Below are positions 17,417 to 26,393 of a DNA stretch of 64,000 bases, piece by piece. The DNA comes from Betaproteobacteria bacterium. GTDB lineage: Bacteria; Pseudomonadota; Gammaproteobacteria; Burkholderiales; Burkholderiaceae_C. The notes below the pieces were generated by a model, which searched no databases, was not told the origin of the DNA, and worked only from the letters and a program-made list of their open reading frames with translations. Both the position numbers and the translations under genes were made by a program. The DNA is taken from NCBI GenBank assembly GCA_016704535.1, contig JADIZZ010000001.1, forward strand, positions 260,667-324,666, read 5' to 3'. Position 1 is the first letter of the stretch. Each line of letters opens with the position of its first letter.

Positions 17417-18023
17417 TCCCGTTCTCCCGGCGGCGTCCGTCGAGACCGCCGCAACCGTGCCCGGCGGTGACCTGCGCGAGCCCTATCCGCAAGGGTCGAT
17501 GCCGGGCGCTGCTGCGCTGCTGCGCGTGATGATCGAGCAGGACGGCTCCATGACGCGGCTGTGCGAGGCGCTGTCCAGCGCGCAGGTCGAGCTGCGGCTG
17601 CGACACCAGTGCGTGACTTGCGAGGTGCCGGCCGAGGTGTCGAGCCTGCTGCCGGGCTCGCGCTTCATCGAACGCGTCACCTCGCTGGTGGCTGCTGGCC
17701 GGGTGTTGACGGACAACCTCGTCTACGTGGCACTGCATGGGCTGGACCCCGAACTGCAGCAGGCCTTGCAGACCGGCCGCCGGCCCATCGGCCACCTGAT
17801 GGACGGGCGTCCGCATCGCCGCGACGTGGTGCAGGTGGGGGCTGGCGTACTGGGGCGGCTGTGGGCTACCGTCGGCACCCCCACGCCTGGGGCGACGCGC
17901 TGCTACACGATGCGCACGCCACAGGGATCGGCGATGCTGGTCTGCGAGGTTCTGCGTCGTGGCCTGTACGACGCGGCCTGCAGCCCCGGCCAGGCCACGC
18001 CCGCGACACCGCCGCCGCTTTGA
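17403..18023 (+). CDS. Chorismate-lyase-like (UbiC/DUF98 fold) protein
   Basis: The 206-residue protein shows DGSMTRLCEALSSAQVELRL, then VTSLVAAGRVLTDNLVYVAL and a conserved-looking GRRPIGHLM segment. This is the order seen in UbiC/DUF98 chorismate-lyase-like proteins. UbiC converts chorismate to 4-hydroxybenzoate; DUF98 relatives make related benzoates or have unknown roles. The start is GTG at 17403, inside the end of pfp, so the two are translationally coupled, an unusual pairing. The family call rests on motif order, so the activity is uncertain. No ubiA lies nearby. Confidence 0.55.
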   Translation: MPRTDPVLPAASVETAATVPGGDLREPYPQGSMPGAAALLRVMIEQDGSMTRLCEALSSAQVELRLRHQCVTCEVPAEVSSLLPGSRFIERVTSLVAAGRVLTDNLVYVALHGLDPELQQALQTGRRPIGHLMDGRPHRRDVVQVGAGVLGRLWATVGTPTPGATRCYTMRTPQGSAMLVCEVLRRGLYDAACSPGQATPATPPPL

Positions 18024-18054
18024 GACGGCCCGTGGTTGGCGAGCTCGAAGCACC

Positions 18055-18696
18055 ATGACCCCGACCTCCGCCCCCGCGTTTGCCGTGTTTGCACAGGGCC
18101 TGGCCTTGAGCTTGGGGCTCATCGTGGCCATCGGCGCGCAGAACGCCTTCGTGCTGCGCCAGGGTCTGCGACGCGAGCACGTGGGCACCGTGGTGCTGTT
18201 CTGCGCGGTGGCCGACGCCGTGCTCATCGCCGCGGGGGTGCTGGGCATGGCCCAGGCCCTGGGACAGAGTCCCGGCCTGGCGCGTGCGCTGGCGCTGGCC
18301 GGCGCCGTTTTCCTGGCCGTGTACGGTTGGCAGGCGCTGCGCCGCGCCCGGCAGGCGCATGGGCTGAAGGCGGCCGAGGGGGGCGAGGGCCTGCGTCTGG
18401 GCGCCGCGCTGGCGCAGGCGGCGGCCTTCACGCTGCTCAATCCGCATGTCTACCTGGACACGGTGCTGCTGGTGGGCAGCATTGGCGCGCAGCAGCCGGC
18501 GGCGCTGCGTGGCTGGTTCATCGCGGGGGCCGGCTGCGCCAGCCTGTTCTGGTTCGTTCTGCTGGGCTATGGCGCGCGGTGGTTGGCCCCCTGGTTCGGC
18601 CGGCCCAGGGCCTGGCAAGTGCTGGACGGTCTGATCGGCATCACCATGTTCGTGCTTTCGGCGCTGCTGGTGCGTCACGCGCTCGTCGGCAGTTGA
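18055..18696 (+). CDS. LysE/ArgO-family amino-acid exporter
   Basis: The 213-residue inner-membrane protein has six hydrophobic helices and the family hallmark GLIVAIGAQNAFVLRQGL in the first pair of helices. LLNPHVYLDTVLLVGS with the conserved Asn-Pro lies in the fourth. LysE/ArgO members export lysine or arginine. No LysG/ArgP-type LysR regulator is adjacent. ATG 18055 was chosen because it begins just before the first helix; longer in-frame starts are Arg/Ala-rich and unlikely. Confidence 0.87.
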   Translation: MTPTSAPAFAVFAQGLALSLGLIVAIGAQNAFVLRQGLRREHVGTVVLFCAVADAVLIAAGVLGMAQALGQSPGLARALALAGAVFLAVYGWQALRRARQAHGLKAAEGGEGLRLGAALAQAAAFTLLNPHVYLDTVLLVGSIGAQQPAALRGWFIAGAGCASLFWFVLLGYGARWLAPWFGRPRAWQVLDGLIGITMFVLSALLVRHALVGS

Positions 18697-18789
18697 GGCG
18701 GTGCGCTGGGTGGCGGCCAGGCCGACGCGCGCTCAGAACCCCGGCGGCCGCGTTGCGACCCAGCCCATTCAGGCTCAACCCGGCCAGCG

Positions 18790-19230
18790 TTACGCCAGCG
18801 AGTCGTTGATCTGCTCGTTGAATTCCGACAGGCTGACGGCGGTGTTCACCTCGCGCGGCAGCGCGTCGCGCACCGAGAACACACCCATGATGCGGCCGTT
18901 GTCGGCCATCACCGGCAAGTGGCGAAAGCCGCGCTCGATCATGATCAGCACCGCGTCGGCCACCTTCAACTCGGGCCGCACGCACTGCGGGTTGGGCGTC
19001 ATGATCTTGGCCAGTGGCGTGGTGTTCGGGTCCAGCGCCTTGGCCAGCACGCGAGTCATCAGGTCACGCTCGGTGACGATGCCCAGCAGCTGGCTGCCCT
19101 GGTCGATGACGAGCACGCTGCCGCAATTGGCTCGTGTCATCACGCAAGCCGCTTCGTGCACGGTGGCGGTGGGCGACAGGCTCAGCACGTGGCGGCGCGA
19201 CATGGCCTGGAAGATGGTGCGTTCGGACAT
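18790..19230 (-). CDS. Tandem CBS-domain protein
   Basis: The 146-residue protein consists of two CBS motifs (about 10-65 and 75-135), with SVLVIDQGSQLLGIVTERDLMTRVL and HLPVMADNGRIMGVFSVRDAL as the typical beta-alpha cores. Such pairs bind AMP, ATP or similar nucleotides. It is the last gene of the oxidoreductase train, 38 bases after the second korB, with GGAGG before the ATG. It could report energy state to that system, which is inference. No fused effector domain is present. Confidence 0.82.
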   Translation of the reverse strand: MSERTIFQAMSRRHVLSLSPTATVHEAACVMTRANCGSVLVIDQGSQLLGIVTERDLMTRVLAKALDPNTTPLAKIMTPNPQCVRPELKVADAVLIMIERGFRHLPVMADNGRIMGVFSVRDALPREVNTAVSLSEFNEQINDSLA

Positions 19231-19268
19231 GGGTCACCTCCGGGTGGGGCGGGGCAGGGCGCGCGGCT

Positions 19269-20324
19269 TCAGCGCAGCGCGGCGTTGATCTTGGCCAGCG
19301 CGGCGGCGCCGGGGCACAGCTGCGCTTCGGCCAGCGCATTCAGCGGCGTGGCGCAGGTGTTGAAGGCGGTGTGCAGGTCGGTGGCCAGCGGGTCGAGGTA
19401 GAGCAGCCCGGTGACCACTTCGCCGTGCTTGGCGGCCTCGTTCATGTAGGCCAGTGCGGCGTAGCGGTCGGTGGGGTCGTAGTCATCGCGCAGCTTGCGC
19501 AGGCGCAGCACCGTGCCGTCGTGCTGCGGCACGTCGATCACGCTGCCGGGCGCGTAGTCGGTGGTGATCTCCTCGCCCGGCGTCATGAAGTCGATGCGGC
19601 TCACCGCTTCGTTGTGCTGGCGGATGTAGTCGTAGCTCTTGGTGCTGCCGCCGTGGTTGTTGAAGGTGACGCAGGGGCTGATGACGTCGATGAAGGCCGC
19701 GCCACCGTGTGCCATCGCGCCCTTGATCAGCGGCACCAGCTGAACCTTGTCGCCCGAGAAGCTGCGTGCCACGAAGGTGGCGCCGAGCTGCAAGGCCAGG
19801 CCCACCAGGTCGACCGGGCTGTCGCTGTTGACGACGCCCTTCTTGCTCTTGCTGCCGCGGTCGGCGGTGGCGCTGAACTGGCCCTTGGTCAGGCCGTAGA
19901 CGCCGTTGTTCTCGACGATGTAGGCCATGCGCACGCCGCGCCGCATGGCGTTGGCGAACTGGCCCAGGCCGATGCTGGCCGAGTCACCGTCCCCGCTGAC
20001 GCCGAGATACAGCAGGGAACGGTTGGCCAGGTTCGCCCCCGTGAGCACGCTGGGCATGCGCCCGTGCACGGTGTTGAAGCCGTGGCTGGCGCCCAGGAAG
20101 TAGTCGGGCGTCTTGCTGCTGCAGCCGATGCCGGACAACTTGGCCACGCGGTGCGGCTCGATGTCGAGTTCCCAGCAGGCCTGGATGATCGCCGCGGAAA
20201 TCGAATCGTGTCCGCAGCCCGCGCACAGCGTGCTGATGCGGCCCTCGTAGTCGCGCCGCGTGTAGCCGACCTGGTTCTTCTGCAGCGTGGGGTGGTGCAG
20301 CTTGGGCTTGGTGATGAAGGTCAT
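19269..20324 (-). CDS. korB: 2-oxoacid:ferredoxin oxidoreductase, beta subunit (first copy)
   Basis: The 351-residue TPP-binding subunit oxidatively decarboxylates a 2-oxoacid (2-oxoglutarate or pyruvate) to acyl-CoA and reduces ferredoxin. The TPP/Mg site is GDGDSASIGLGQF with the later VENNGVYGLTKGQ. Cluster cysteines are in TLCAGCGHD, GIGCSS and ISPCVTFNNH. The start at 20324 overlaps the korA stop (ATGA), so the two subunits are translationally coupled. It is longer at the C-terminus than the second copy (26394-27395) and clearly diverged from it, which suggests a different substrate or partner rather than a recent duplication. Confidence 0.9.
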   Translation of the reverse strand: MTFITKPKLHHPTLQKNQVGYTRRDYEGRISTLCAGCGHDSISAAIIQACWELDIEPHRVAKLSGIGCSSKTPDYFLGASHGFNTVHGRMPSVLTGANLANRSLLYLGVSGDGDSASIGLGQFANAMRRGVRMAYIVENNGVYGLTKGQFSATADRGSKSKKGVVNSDSPVDLVGLALQLGATFVARSFSGDKVQLVPLIKGAMAHGGAAFIDVISPCVTFNNHGGSTKSYDYIRQHNEAVSRIDFMTPGEEITTDYAPGSVIDVPQHDGTVLRLRKLRDDYDPTDRYAALAYMNEAAKHGEVVTGLLYLDPLATDLHTAFNTCATPLNALAEAQLCPGAAALAKINAALR

Positions 20325-22165
20325 GCGGACACCTTGTCGGTGGGTGCGGCGACCGCTTCCGCTTCGGCCAGCGCCTTGCGGATGGCTGCGGCGATGAAGC
20401 GTGCGGTGATGGGGGTGCCGTCGTAGTGAAGAACGGCAGGCAGGCGCGCCGGGTCGAAGCCGAGTTCGTTGACGAGCAGGCTGCGCATCTGCGCGTCGCG
20501 GTTCTGCTCGACGACGAAGACCTTGTCGTGCGCGGCGATGAAGTCGGTCACCACCTTCGGGAAGGGGAAGGCGCGCAGGCGCAGCGCCTCGACCTGCAGG
20601 CCTTCGGCTTCCAGCACGTCCAGCGCCTCGCGCATCGCCGGCGCGGTGCTGCCGTAGTAGATGACGCCGAAACGCGTGGGCTCGTCGCACAGGCGCAGCA
20701 CCGGCTGCGGCACCAGCGCGGCGGCGGTCTGGAACTTCTTCAGGAGCCTTTCCATGTTGTAGATGTAGTCGGGCCCACGCTCGCTGTACTGCGCGTAGGG
20801 GTTGCGCGTGGTGCCGCGCGTGAAGAAGCTGCCCTTCGTGGGGTGCGTGCCGGGCAGCGTGCGCCACGGGATGCCGTCGCCGTCGACGTCCTTGTAGCGG
20901 CCGAAGTCCTTGCCGGCCTCGAGCTCTTCGGCGGTCATCACCTTGCCTCGGTCGAAGCTGCGCGCGTCGTCCCAGTGGAAGGGCTCGCACAGGCGCTGGT
21001 TCATGCCGATGTCGAGGTCGGTCATCAGGAAGACCGGGGTCTGCAGCCGTTCGGCCAGGTCGAGCGCGGCGGCTGAATGCTCGAAGCACTCGTGGGGGTC
21101 TTGCGGCAGCAGCAGCACGTGCTTGGTGTCGCCGTGCGAGGCGTAGGCGCAGGCCAGGATGTCGCTTTGCTGGGTGCGCGTGGGCATGCCGGTGGACGGG
21201 CCGCCTCGCTGCACGTTGATGACGGTCACCGGGATCTCGGCGAAGTAGGCCAGGCCAAAGAATTCCTGCATCAGGCTGATGCCAGGGCCGGAAGTGGCGG
21301 TGAAGGCGCGTGCGCCGTTCCAGCCCGCTCCCACCACCATGCCGATGCTGGCCAGTTCGTCCTCGGCCTGCACGATGGCGTAGCGGTGCGTGCCGGTGGC
21401 GGGGTCGATGCGGAACTTGTCGCAGTACTTCTGGAAGGCCTCGGGCACCGAAGACGACGGCGTGATCGGGTACCAGGCGCACACCGTCGCGCCACCGTAG
21501 AGGCAACCCAAAGCGGCGGCGCTGTTGCCGTCGGTGAAGATCTGGTCGCCCACCTTGTCCGAGCTGTGCACGCGTATGCCCAGCGGGTGCGGCAGGTGCT
21601 GCTTGACGTAGTCACGCCCCAGGTGCAGCGCCTTCACGTTGCTATCGAGCAGCCTTTCCTTGCCCTTGTACTGCTCGGCAAAGAGCTTCTCGAAGACCTC
21701 GGCCTCCATGTTCAGCAGCACCGACAGTGCGCCGACGTAGATGATGTTCTTGAACAGCTGGCGCTGCCGCGGGTCGGTGTAGTTGGCGTTGGCGATCGCC
21801 GTCAGCGGCACCGGGATGACGACGATGTCGTCGCGCAGGCTGCCCGGCGGCAGCGGGCGTGTGCTGTCGTAGAAGAGGTAGCCGCCGGGCTCGATTTCGG
21901 CGACGTCCTGAGCCCAGGTCTGCGGGTTCATCGCCACCATCATGTCGACGCCGCCGCGGCGGCCGTGGTAACCCTGTTCGCACACCCGCGCCTCGTACCA
22001 GGTGGGCATGCCCTGGATGTTGCTGGGGAAGATGTTGCGCGGGCTCACGGGCACGCCCATGCGCATCACCGCCTTGGCGAACAGCTCGTTGGCCGAGGCC
22101 GAACCCGAACCGTTGACGTTGGCGAACTTGATGACGAAGTCGTTGACGGCTCTGATGCGCTTCAT
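20321..22165 (-). CDS. korA: 2-oxoacid:acceptor oxidoreductase, fused gamma-alpha subunit (first copy)
   Basis: The 614-residue protein has an N-terminal gamma domain (about 1-190; FANVNGSGSASANELFAKAV, RNIFPSNIQG) fused to the alpha pyrimidine-binding domain (about 210-600; WYPITPSSSVPEAF and TSGPGISLMQEF). The gamma-alpha fusion is common in KorA of aerobic and facultative bacteria. The start at 22165 was chosen where homology to the gamma domain begins; an upstream extension is Arg/Pro-rich. It overlaps the upstream flavoprotein stop and the downstream korB start by 4 bases each. Three coupled genes imply one complex made of flavoprotein, KorA and KorB. Confidence 0.9.
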   Translation of the reverse strand: MKRIRAVNDFVIKFANVNGSGSASANELFAKAVMRMGVPVSPRNIFPSNIQGMPTWYEARVCEQGYHGRRGGVDMMVAMNPQTWAQDVAEIEPGGYLFYDSTRPLPPGSLRDDIVVIPVPLTAIANANYTDPRQRQLFKNIIYVGALSVLLNMEAEVFEKLFAEQYKGKERLLDSNVKALHLGRDYVKQHLPHPLGIRVHSSDKVGDQIFTDGNSAAALGCLYGGATVCAWYPITPSSSVPEAFQKYCDKFRIDPATGTHRYAIVQAEDELASIGMVVGAGWNGARAFTATSGPGISLMQEFFGLAYFAEIPVTVINVQRGGPSTGMPTRTQQSDILACAYASHGDTKHVLLLPQDPHECFEHSAAALDLAERLQTPVFLMTDLDIGMNQRLCEPFHWDDARSFDRGKVMTAEELEAGKDFGRYKDVDGDGIPWRTLPGTHPTKGSFFTRGTTRNPYAQYSERGPDYIYNMERLLKKFQTAAALVPQPVLRLCDEPTRFGVIYYGSTAPAMREALDVLEAEGLQVEALRLRAFPFPKVVTDFIAAHDKVFVVEQNRDAQMRSLLVNELGFDPARLPAVLHYDGTPITARFIAAAIRKALAEAEAVAAPTDKVSA

Positions 22166-24015
22166 GCCCTTGCCCCTGCGCGGTGGGTGGTGGACTGGTG
22201 TGACGGATTGGGCCCGCGGCAGCCGGGGCCGGCCTTGGTGGTCAGCAGCAGGAACTTCTGCATGTCCCAGGCGCCGGTGGGGCAGCGTTCGGCGCACAGG
22301 CCGCAGTGCAGACAGACGTCCTCGTCCTTGACCATCACGCGCGCCGTCTTCAGCACCGGGCTGAGGTAGAGCGCCTGGTCGGGGTTGGTCGACGGCGCCT
22401 TCAGTCGCGTGCGCAGTTCGGCCTCTTCACCCGGCAGGGTGAAGGTGATGCAGTCGGTGGGGCAGATGTCGACACAGGCGTCGCACTCGATGCACAGCTT
22501 GTCGGCGAACACGGTCTGGACGTCGCAGTTCAGGCAGCGCTCGGCCTCCTTGAAGGCCACCGCGGCGTCGAAGCCCAGTTCCACCTCCACGCGGATGCTG
22601 GCCAGCGCCTTCTCGGCGGCCGCCCAGGGCACCTTGTTGCGCGTGTCGTCGCTGGGCGCGTTGTCGTAGCTCCACTCGTGGATGCCCATCTTCTGCGACA
22701 CCAGGTTCACGGTGGGCGGCGGTCGGTTGCCGACGGGCTCGCCGTGCAGGAAGCGGTCGATGCTGACCGCCGCCTCGTGGCCGTGGGCCACCGCGGTGAT
22801 GATGTTCTTGGGGCCGAAGGCCGCATCGCCGCCAAAGAAGATGTTCGGCACCGTCGACTGCAGCGTGTGCGGGTCGAGCCTGGGCAGGCCCCACTTGTCG
22901 AACTGGATGCCGCTGCCGCGTTCGATCCAGGGGAAGGCGTTTTCCTGCCCCACGGCCACCAGCACCTCGTCGCAACGCAGCACCGCGTCGGGTTCGCCGG
23001 TGGGCACCAGGCTGCGGTTGCCCTGCTCGTCATAGACGGCCTTGACGATCTCGAAGCTCATGCCCTTGAGCACACCACCTTCATGGAGGTAGGCCTTGGG
23101 CACGTGGTAGTTCAGGATCGGGATGCCTTCGTGCAGTGCGTCTTCCTTCTCCCAGGGGCTGGCCTTCATCTCGTCGAAGCCCGAGCGCACCACCACCTTC
23201 ACGTCCTTGGCGCCCAGGCGGCGCGCCGAACGGCAGCAGTCCATTGCGGTGTTGCCGCCGCCGAGCACGATGACGCGCTTCTTCACGCTGGTGACGTGCT
23301 GGAAGGACACGCTGGACAGCCAGTCGATGCCGATGTGGATGTCGGCTGCGGCCTCCTTGCGACCGGGCAGCACGAGGTCGCGCCCGCGCGGCGCGCCGCA
23401 GCCGACGAAGATGGCGTCGTAGCCGTGGTCCATCAGCGCCTGCATCGAGTCGACGCGGTGGCCGGCCTTGAACTCGACGCCCAGCGCCATGATGTAGCCG
23501 GTCTCTTCGTCGATCACTTCTTCGGGCAGGCGGAAGCGAGGGATCTGCGTGCGGATGAAGCCGCCGGCCTTCTTCTCGCCGTCGAAGACCGTCACCGCAT
23601 AACCTTGCGTGGCCAGGTCGCGCGCCACCGTCAGCGACGACGGCCCGGCGCCGACGCAGGCCACCTTCTTGCCGTTGGGCGGCAGCGGCTTGGGCATCTG
23701 CGCCTTCACGCTGTCGACGGCCTTGAAGTCGGCGGCCACGCGCTTCAGCCGGCAGATGGCCACCGGCTCGGGCTTGGCGGCATTGGCCTCTTCGACGCGG
23801 CCGCGCCGGCAGGCGGGCTCACACGGGCGGTCGCAGGTGCGGCCCAGCACGCCCGGGAAGACGTTGCTGACCCAGTTGACCATGTAGGCGTCGTCGTAGC
23901 GACCCTGGGCGATGAGCCGGATGTATTCCGGCACGGGGGTGTGGGCCGGACAGGCCCACTGGCAATCCACGACCTTGTGGAAATAGGTCGGGTCCGCGAT
24001 GTTCGTCGGCTGCAA
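22162..24015 (-). CDS. GltD-like FAD/NAD(P) oxidoreductase with C-terminal 2x[4Fe-4S] ferredoxin domain
   Basis: The protein has about 617 residues. Its N-terminal GltD-type Fe-S region has CQWACPAHTPVPEY and CDRPCEPACRRG. A two-dinucleotide-fold flavoprotein core follows (VACVGAGPSSLTVARDLA for FAD, VIVLGGGNTAMDCCRSA for NAD(P)H). The C-terminal bacterial ferredoxin domain has CIECDACVDICPTDC and CLHCGLCAERCP. It probably passes electrons between reduced ferredoxin/KorAB and NAD(P)H. TTG 24015 has GGAG at good spacing; a GTG at 24036 gives seven more residues but lacks a ribosome site. It is coupled by ATGA to korA. A 166-base gap separates it from the preceding gene, so a second promoter is possible. 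Confidence 0.82.
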   Translation of the reverse strand: MQPTNIADPTYFHKVVDCQWACPAHTPVPEYIRLIAQGRYDDAYMVNWVSNVFPGVLGRTCDRPCEPACRRGRVEEANAAKPEPVAICRLKRVAADFKAVDSVKAQMPKPLPPNGKKVACVGAGPSSLTVARDLATQGYAVTVFDGEKKAGGFIRTQIPRFRLPEEVIDEETGYIMALGVEFKAGHRVDSMQALMDHGYDAIFVGCGAPRGRDLVLPGRKEAAADIHIGIDWLSSVSFQHVTSVKKRVIVLGGGNTAMDCCRSARRLGAKDVKVVVRSGFDEMKASPWEKEDALHEGIPILNYHVPKAYLHEGGVLKGMSFEIVKAVYDEQGNRSLVPTGEPDAVLRCDEVLVAVGQENAFPWIERGSGIQFDKWGLPRLDPHTLQSTVPNIFFGGDAAFGPKNIITAVAHGHEAAVSIDRFLHGEPVGNRPPPTVNLVSQKMGIHEWSYDNAPSDDTRNKVPWAAAEKALASIRVEVELGFDAAVAFKEAERCLNCDVQTVFADKLCIECDACVDICPTDCITFTLPGEEAELRTRLKAPSTNPDQALYLSPVLKTARVMVKDEDVCLHCGLCAERCPTGAWDMQKFLLLTTKAGPGCRGPNPSHQSTTHRAGARA

Positions 24016-24181
24016 TGTCGTCTCCTGCTCCTGCACGCGCTTGGGGCTTTGGCGCAGGTGGGGCCGAGTCTATCCATTGCATCCGGCCCGACAAAGTGGA
24101 TACACGCCCGGTTTGCACCGCACGTGAGGTGCGTCAAGCCGGCCGCTGGCAGGCGGCCGGATCTTCGTCAGGTGTCCCGGC

Positions 24182-26380
24182 TCAGCGGAAGGGTTCGGCG
24201 CGGGCCAGCAGTTCCTCCAGCCCGGGCTCGTTCGGGTCGCGCGGCTTGCCGGGGTGGATGATGGCCACCTGGCAGCTCTCGGCGGCCTCGACGAGCTGGC
24301 GGTAGCTGCCGGCGGTGAGGTCCTTGATGTAGGCCTGCTTGCGCTCGTCGTAGCCGAACATGCGGTCGTTGATGAGCTGGCATTCGTTGCAGCTGGGGCA
24401 GCGCGCGGTGTCGATCCAGGCTTCGTCGCGCGAGTGTTCGGCCGCGGCGGCGGGTTCGGCCGCCGTTGCGGCCGTGGTGGCTGTCGTGACCGCCCCAGCG
24501 GCCGCCACGGGCGCTGCGGTGGGTGCCGCGGCCTGCGCGGCGTCCCACGCTGCCTTTTCGCGCGCCAGCAGGCGTTCGGCGTGCGAGTCGTGCACGCCGC
24601 CGTGTTCCTGCAGGCGCTGCCAAAGCAGCAGGCAGCGCTGCGTGGCCTGCATCAGCCGCGCGTCGACCAGCACACGCTGCAGCGCGTCGTGTTCGTCCAC
24701 CGCCAGCACATACGGCACGTGGCGGGCCGACGCGGCCTCGTCCAGCGCCAGCCAGTCAGTGGCGGGCAGCATTGCGTCGTTCCAGCGCTCGCGCGGCACC
24801 AGCGCGAAGTGCGCCGCCTGGCGCGGCTCGCACAGCATGAAGTCGGCGAAGCTGAAGGCCACGCGCAGGCTGGCACGCTGCAGCGCCGTGTCGGCGTAGT
24901 CCAGCGGCTCCACCGGCCAGTCGTCGTCGGGCTGCGGGTTGTTCTCGAGCGAAAAACGCTCGGCCCAGTTGCTGCCTGCCGAGGCGTCGTAGCTGAAGGA
25001 CGGGAAAGCGCGCGACTGCATCGCCGCAGCGGCGTAGAGGTATGCCGGCAGGGTGCCGATGGGATCTTCGTCGCGCGCGAAGACGCTGAACAGTGCCGGC
25101 CCGCGGCAGGCCAGGCCTTGCGCGATGCGCCCGCGCAGCGCGTACAGGTTGGCGCTGGGCGTCTGCAGCACGAACATGCCGCCCAGGCCCATGGCCGTGG
25201 TGGCCAGGCGGGCGCTGCGCACGCCGAAGGCGTAGTGGCCGGTGCCGATGGCGGCTTCTTCCAGCAGGTCGGTGGTCTGCACCAGCACCTTCACGGGCAG
25301 GCCGGACGACAGCAGGTCCATCAGCATGGCGTTGTCCGGCGCATCGTTGCGGCCGGGCGGGATGCACACCAGGTAGTCGGGCAGGCGCGCCAGGTCGTCG
25401 GGCGTCAGCGCGTGTTCGTCCATGGCCTCGAAGCTGAGGTCGTGCTCGGCCTCGATGTAGTGGCCCGCCGCCTCGAGTTCGGCCACGGCCATCGCCTTCA
25501 CGAGCGCCGCCACCTCGGGCAGCCGCTCGCGGAAGGCCTCGGCCGCCGCGGCGCAGTTGTCGAAGGTGAAACCGTGGGCGGCATCGGCCGCGCCCTCGAG
25601 CTCGGGTGGGGTGAAGAAGCGCTGCGACTCCAACACGGCCAGCGTGCGCAGCAGTCGTTCGCGCCGCGCCGGCGGCAGTTCATCGCGCGGCACGCCTTTG
25701 CCGACCACACGCGACAGCGCTTCGAAGTCGAACTGCGCGTGGTGCGGGCCGCCCATGGCCGCCATCAGTGCCTGCGGTTGACGCCCGGCCTGCGAGTGGC
25801 TGAAGGCCGCACGCAGGATGTCCGAAAGCTTGCGCACCAGCCGTCCCAGGTCGGCGTGAAACTGGCGCGCCTTGCGCCGCTGCGCGGCCTGCCAGGCGTG
25901 CGTGAGCAGCTGCGCCGGCATGTCGGGCGTGCAGCCGAGCACGGCGCCGTCGGCTTGCAGCGCGGTGCCGGCCTGGGTGAGCACCTGTTCCAGCGTCTCG
26001 CCTTCCTGCGCCCCCAGGCGGGCGGCTGCGGCGTTCCACAGTTCAGCCAGGCTGCCGCGTGCGCCGGCGGCGACGTCGCGGCGGATATCGCGTTCCAGCT
26101 GCAGCGCGTGGCGGCGCAGGCGTTCACCGTCGATGCCGCGTGGCGCCACGTCTTTCAGCACCGCGTCGACCAGGCTGGTGAGCGAGTGCACGTAGTCGGG
26201 CGCGCCGGGGCGGGTCTCCAGCACCAGCGGGTAGTCGTGGCGCAGCGCATCGAGGTCGCGGTAGGGCGCCAGCAGCGCCGGGCGCAGGCCCAGCCCGGCG
26301 ATCGGCAGCACGCCGTCGCCGGCGCGCTTGGCCGTCAGGTGAAAGATGCGCTGGTCCTGGTGCCTGGTCTGCATGTCCAT
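24182..26380 (-). CDS. 732-residue protein with PFOR-like central region and C-terminal ferredoxin-like Fe-S motif
   Basis: The N-terminal 400 residues match nothing I recognise. The middle (VKVLVQTTDLLEE, then ARLATTAMGLGGMFVLQ and GPALFSVFARDED) follows the order of the TPP-domain end of pyruvate:ferredoxin oxidoreductase but lacks the GDG-type TPP motif. An Ala-rich linker follows. The C-terminus carries ARCPSCNECQLIND, KQAYIKD and SCQVAIIHPGKP, a single-cluster ferredoxin pattern. It is probably an electron-transfer or scaffold partner of the flanking Kor complexes; this is inference. ATG 26380 has AGGGG six bases upstream. It lies 13 bases after korB2. Catalysis of its own is doubtful. 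Confidence 0.6.
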   Translation of the reverse strand: MDMQTRHQDQRIFHLTAKRAGDGVLPIAGLGLRPALLAPYRDLDALRHDYPLVLETRPGAPDYVHSLTSLVDAVLKDVAPRGIDGERLRRHALQLERDIRRDVAAGARGSLAELWNAAAARLGAQEGETLEQVLTQAGTALQADGAVLGCTPDMPAQLLTHAWQAAQRRKARQFHADLGRLVRKLSDILRAAFSHSQAGRQPQALMAAMGGPHHAQFDFEALSRVVGKGVPRDELPPARRERLLRTLAVLESQRFFTPPELEGAADAAHGFTFDNCAAAAEAFRERLPEVAALVKAMAVAELEAAGHYIEAEHDLSFEAMDEHALTPDDLARLPDYLVCIPPGRNDAPDNAMLMDLLSSGLPVKVLVQTTDLLEEAAIGTGHYAFGVRSARLATTAMGLGGMFVLQTPSANLYALRGRIAQGLACRGPALFSVFARDEDPIGTLPAYLYAAAAMQSRAFPSFSYDASAGSNWAERFSLENNPQPDDDWPVEPLDYADTALQRASLRVAFSFADFMLCEPRQAAHFALVPRERWNDAMLPATDWLALDEAASARHVPYVLAVDEHDALQRVLVDARLMQATQRCLLLWQRLQEHGGVHDSHAERLLAREKAAWDAAQAAAPTAAPVAAAGAVTTATTAATAAEPAAAAEHSRDEAWIDTARCPSCNECQLINDRMFGYDERKQAYIKDLTAGSYRQLVEAAESCQVAIIHPGKPRDPNEPGLEELLARAEPFR

Positions 26381-26393
26381 CGCTAACCCCTGT

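Noticed and set aside
24139..24160. Perfect 8-base stem CCGGCCGC/GCGGCCGG as terminator after the 732-residue protein gene
   Set aside because: No T-run follows on the minus strand and the downstream genes seem to belong to the same system; could be a weak attenuator, but not supported.
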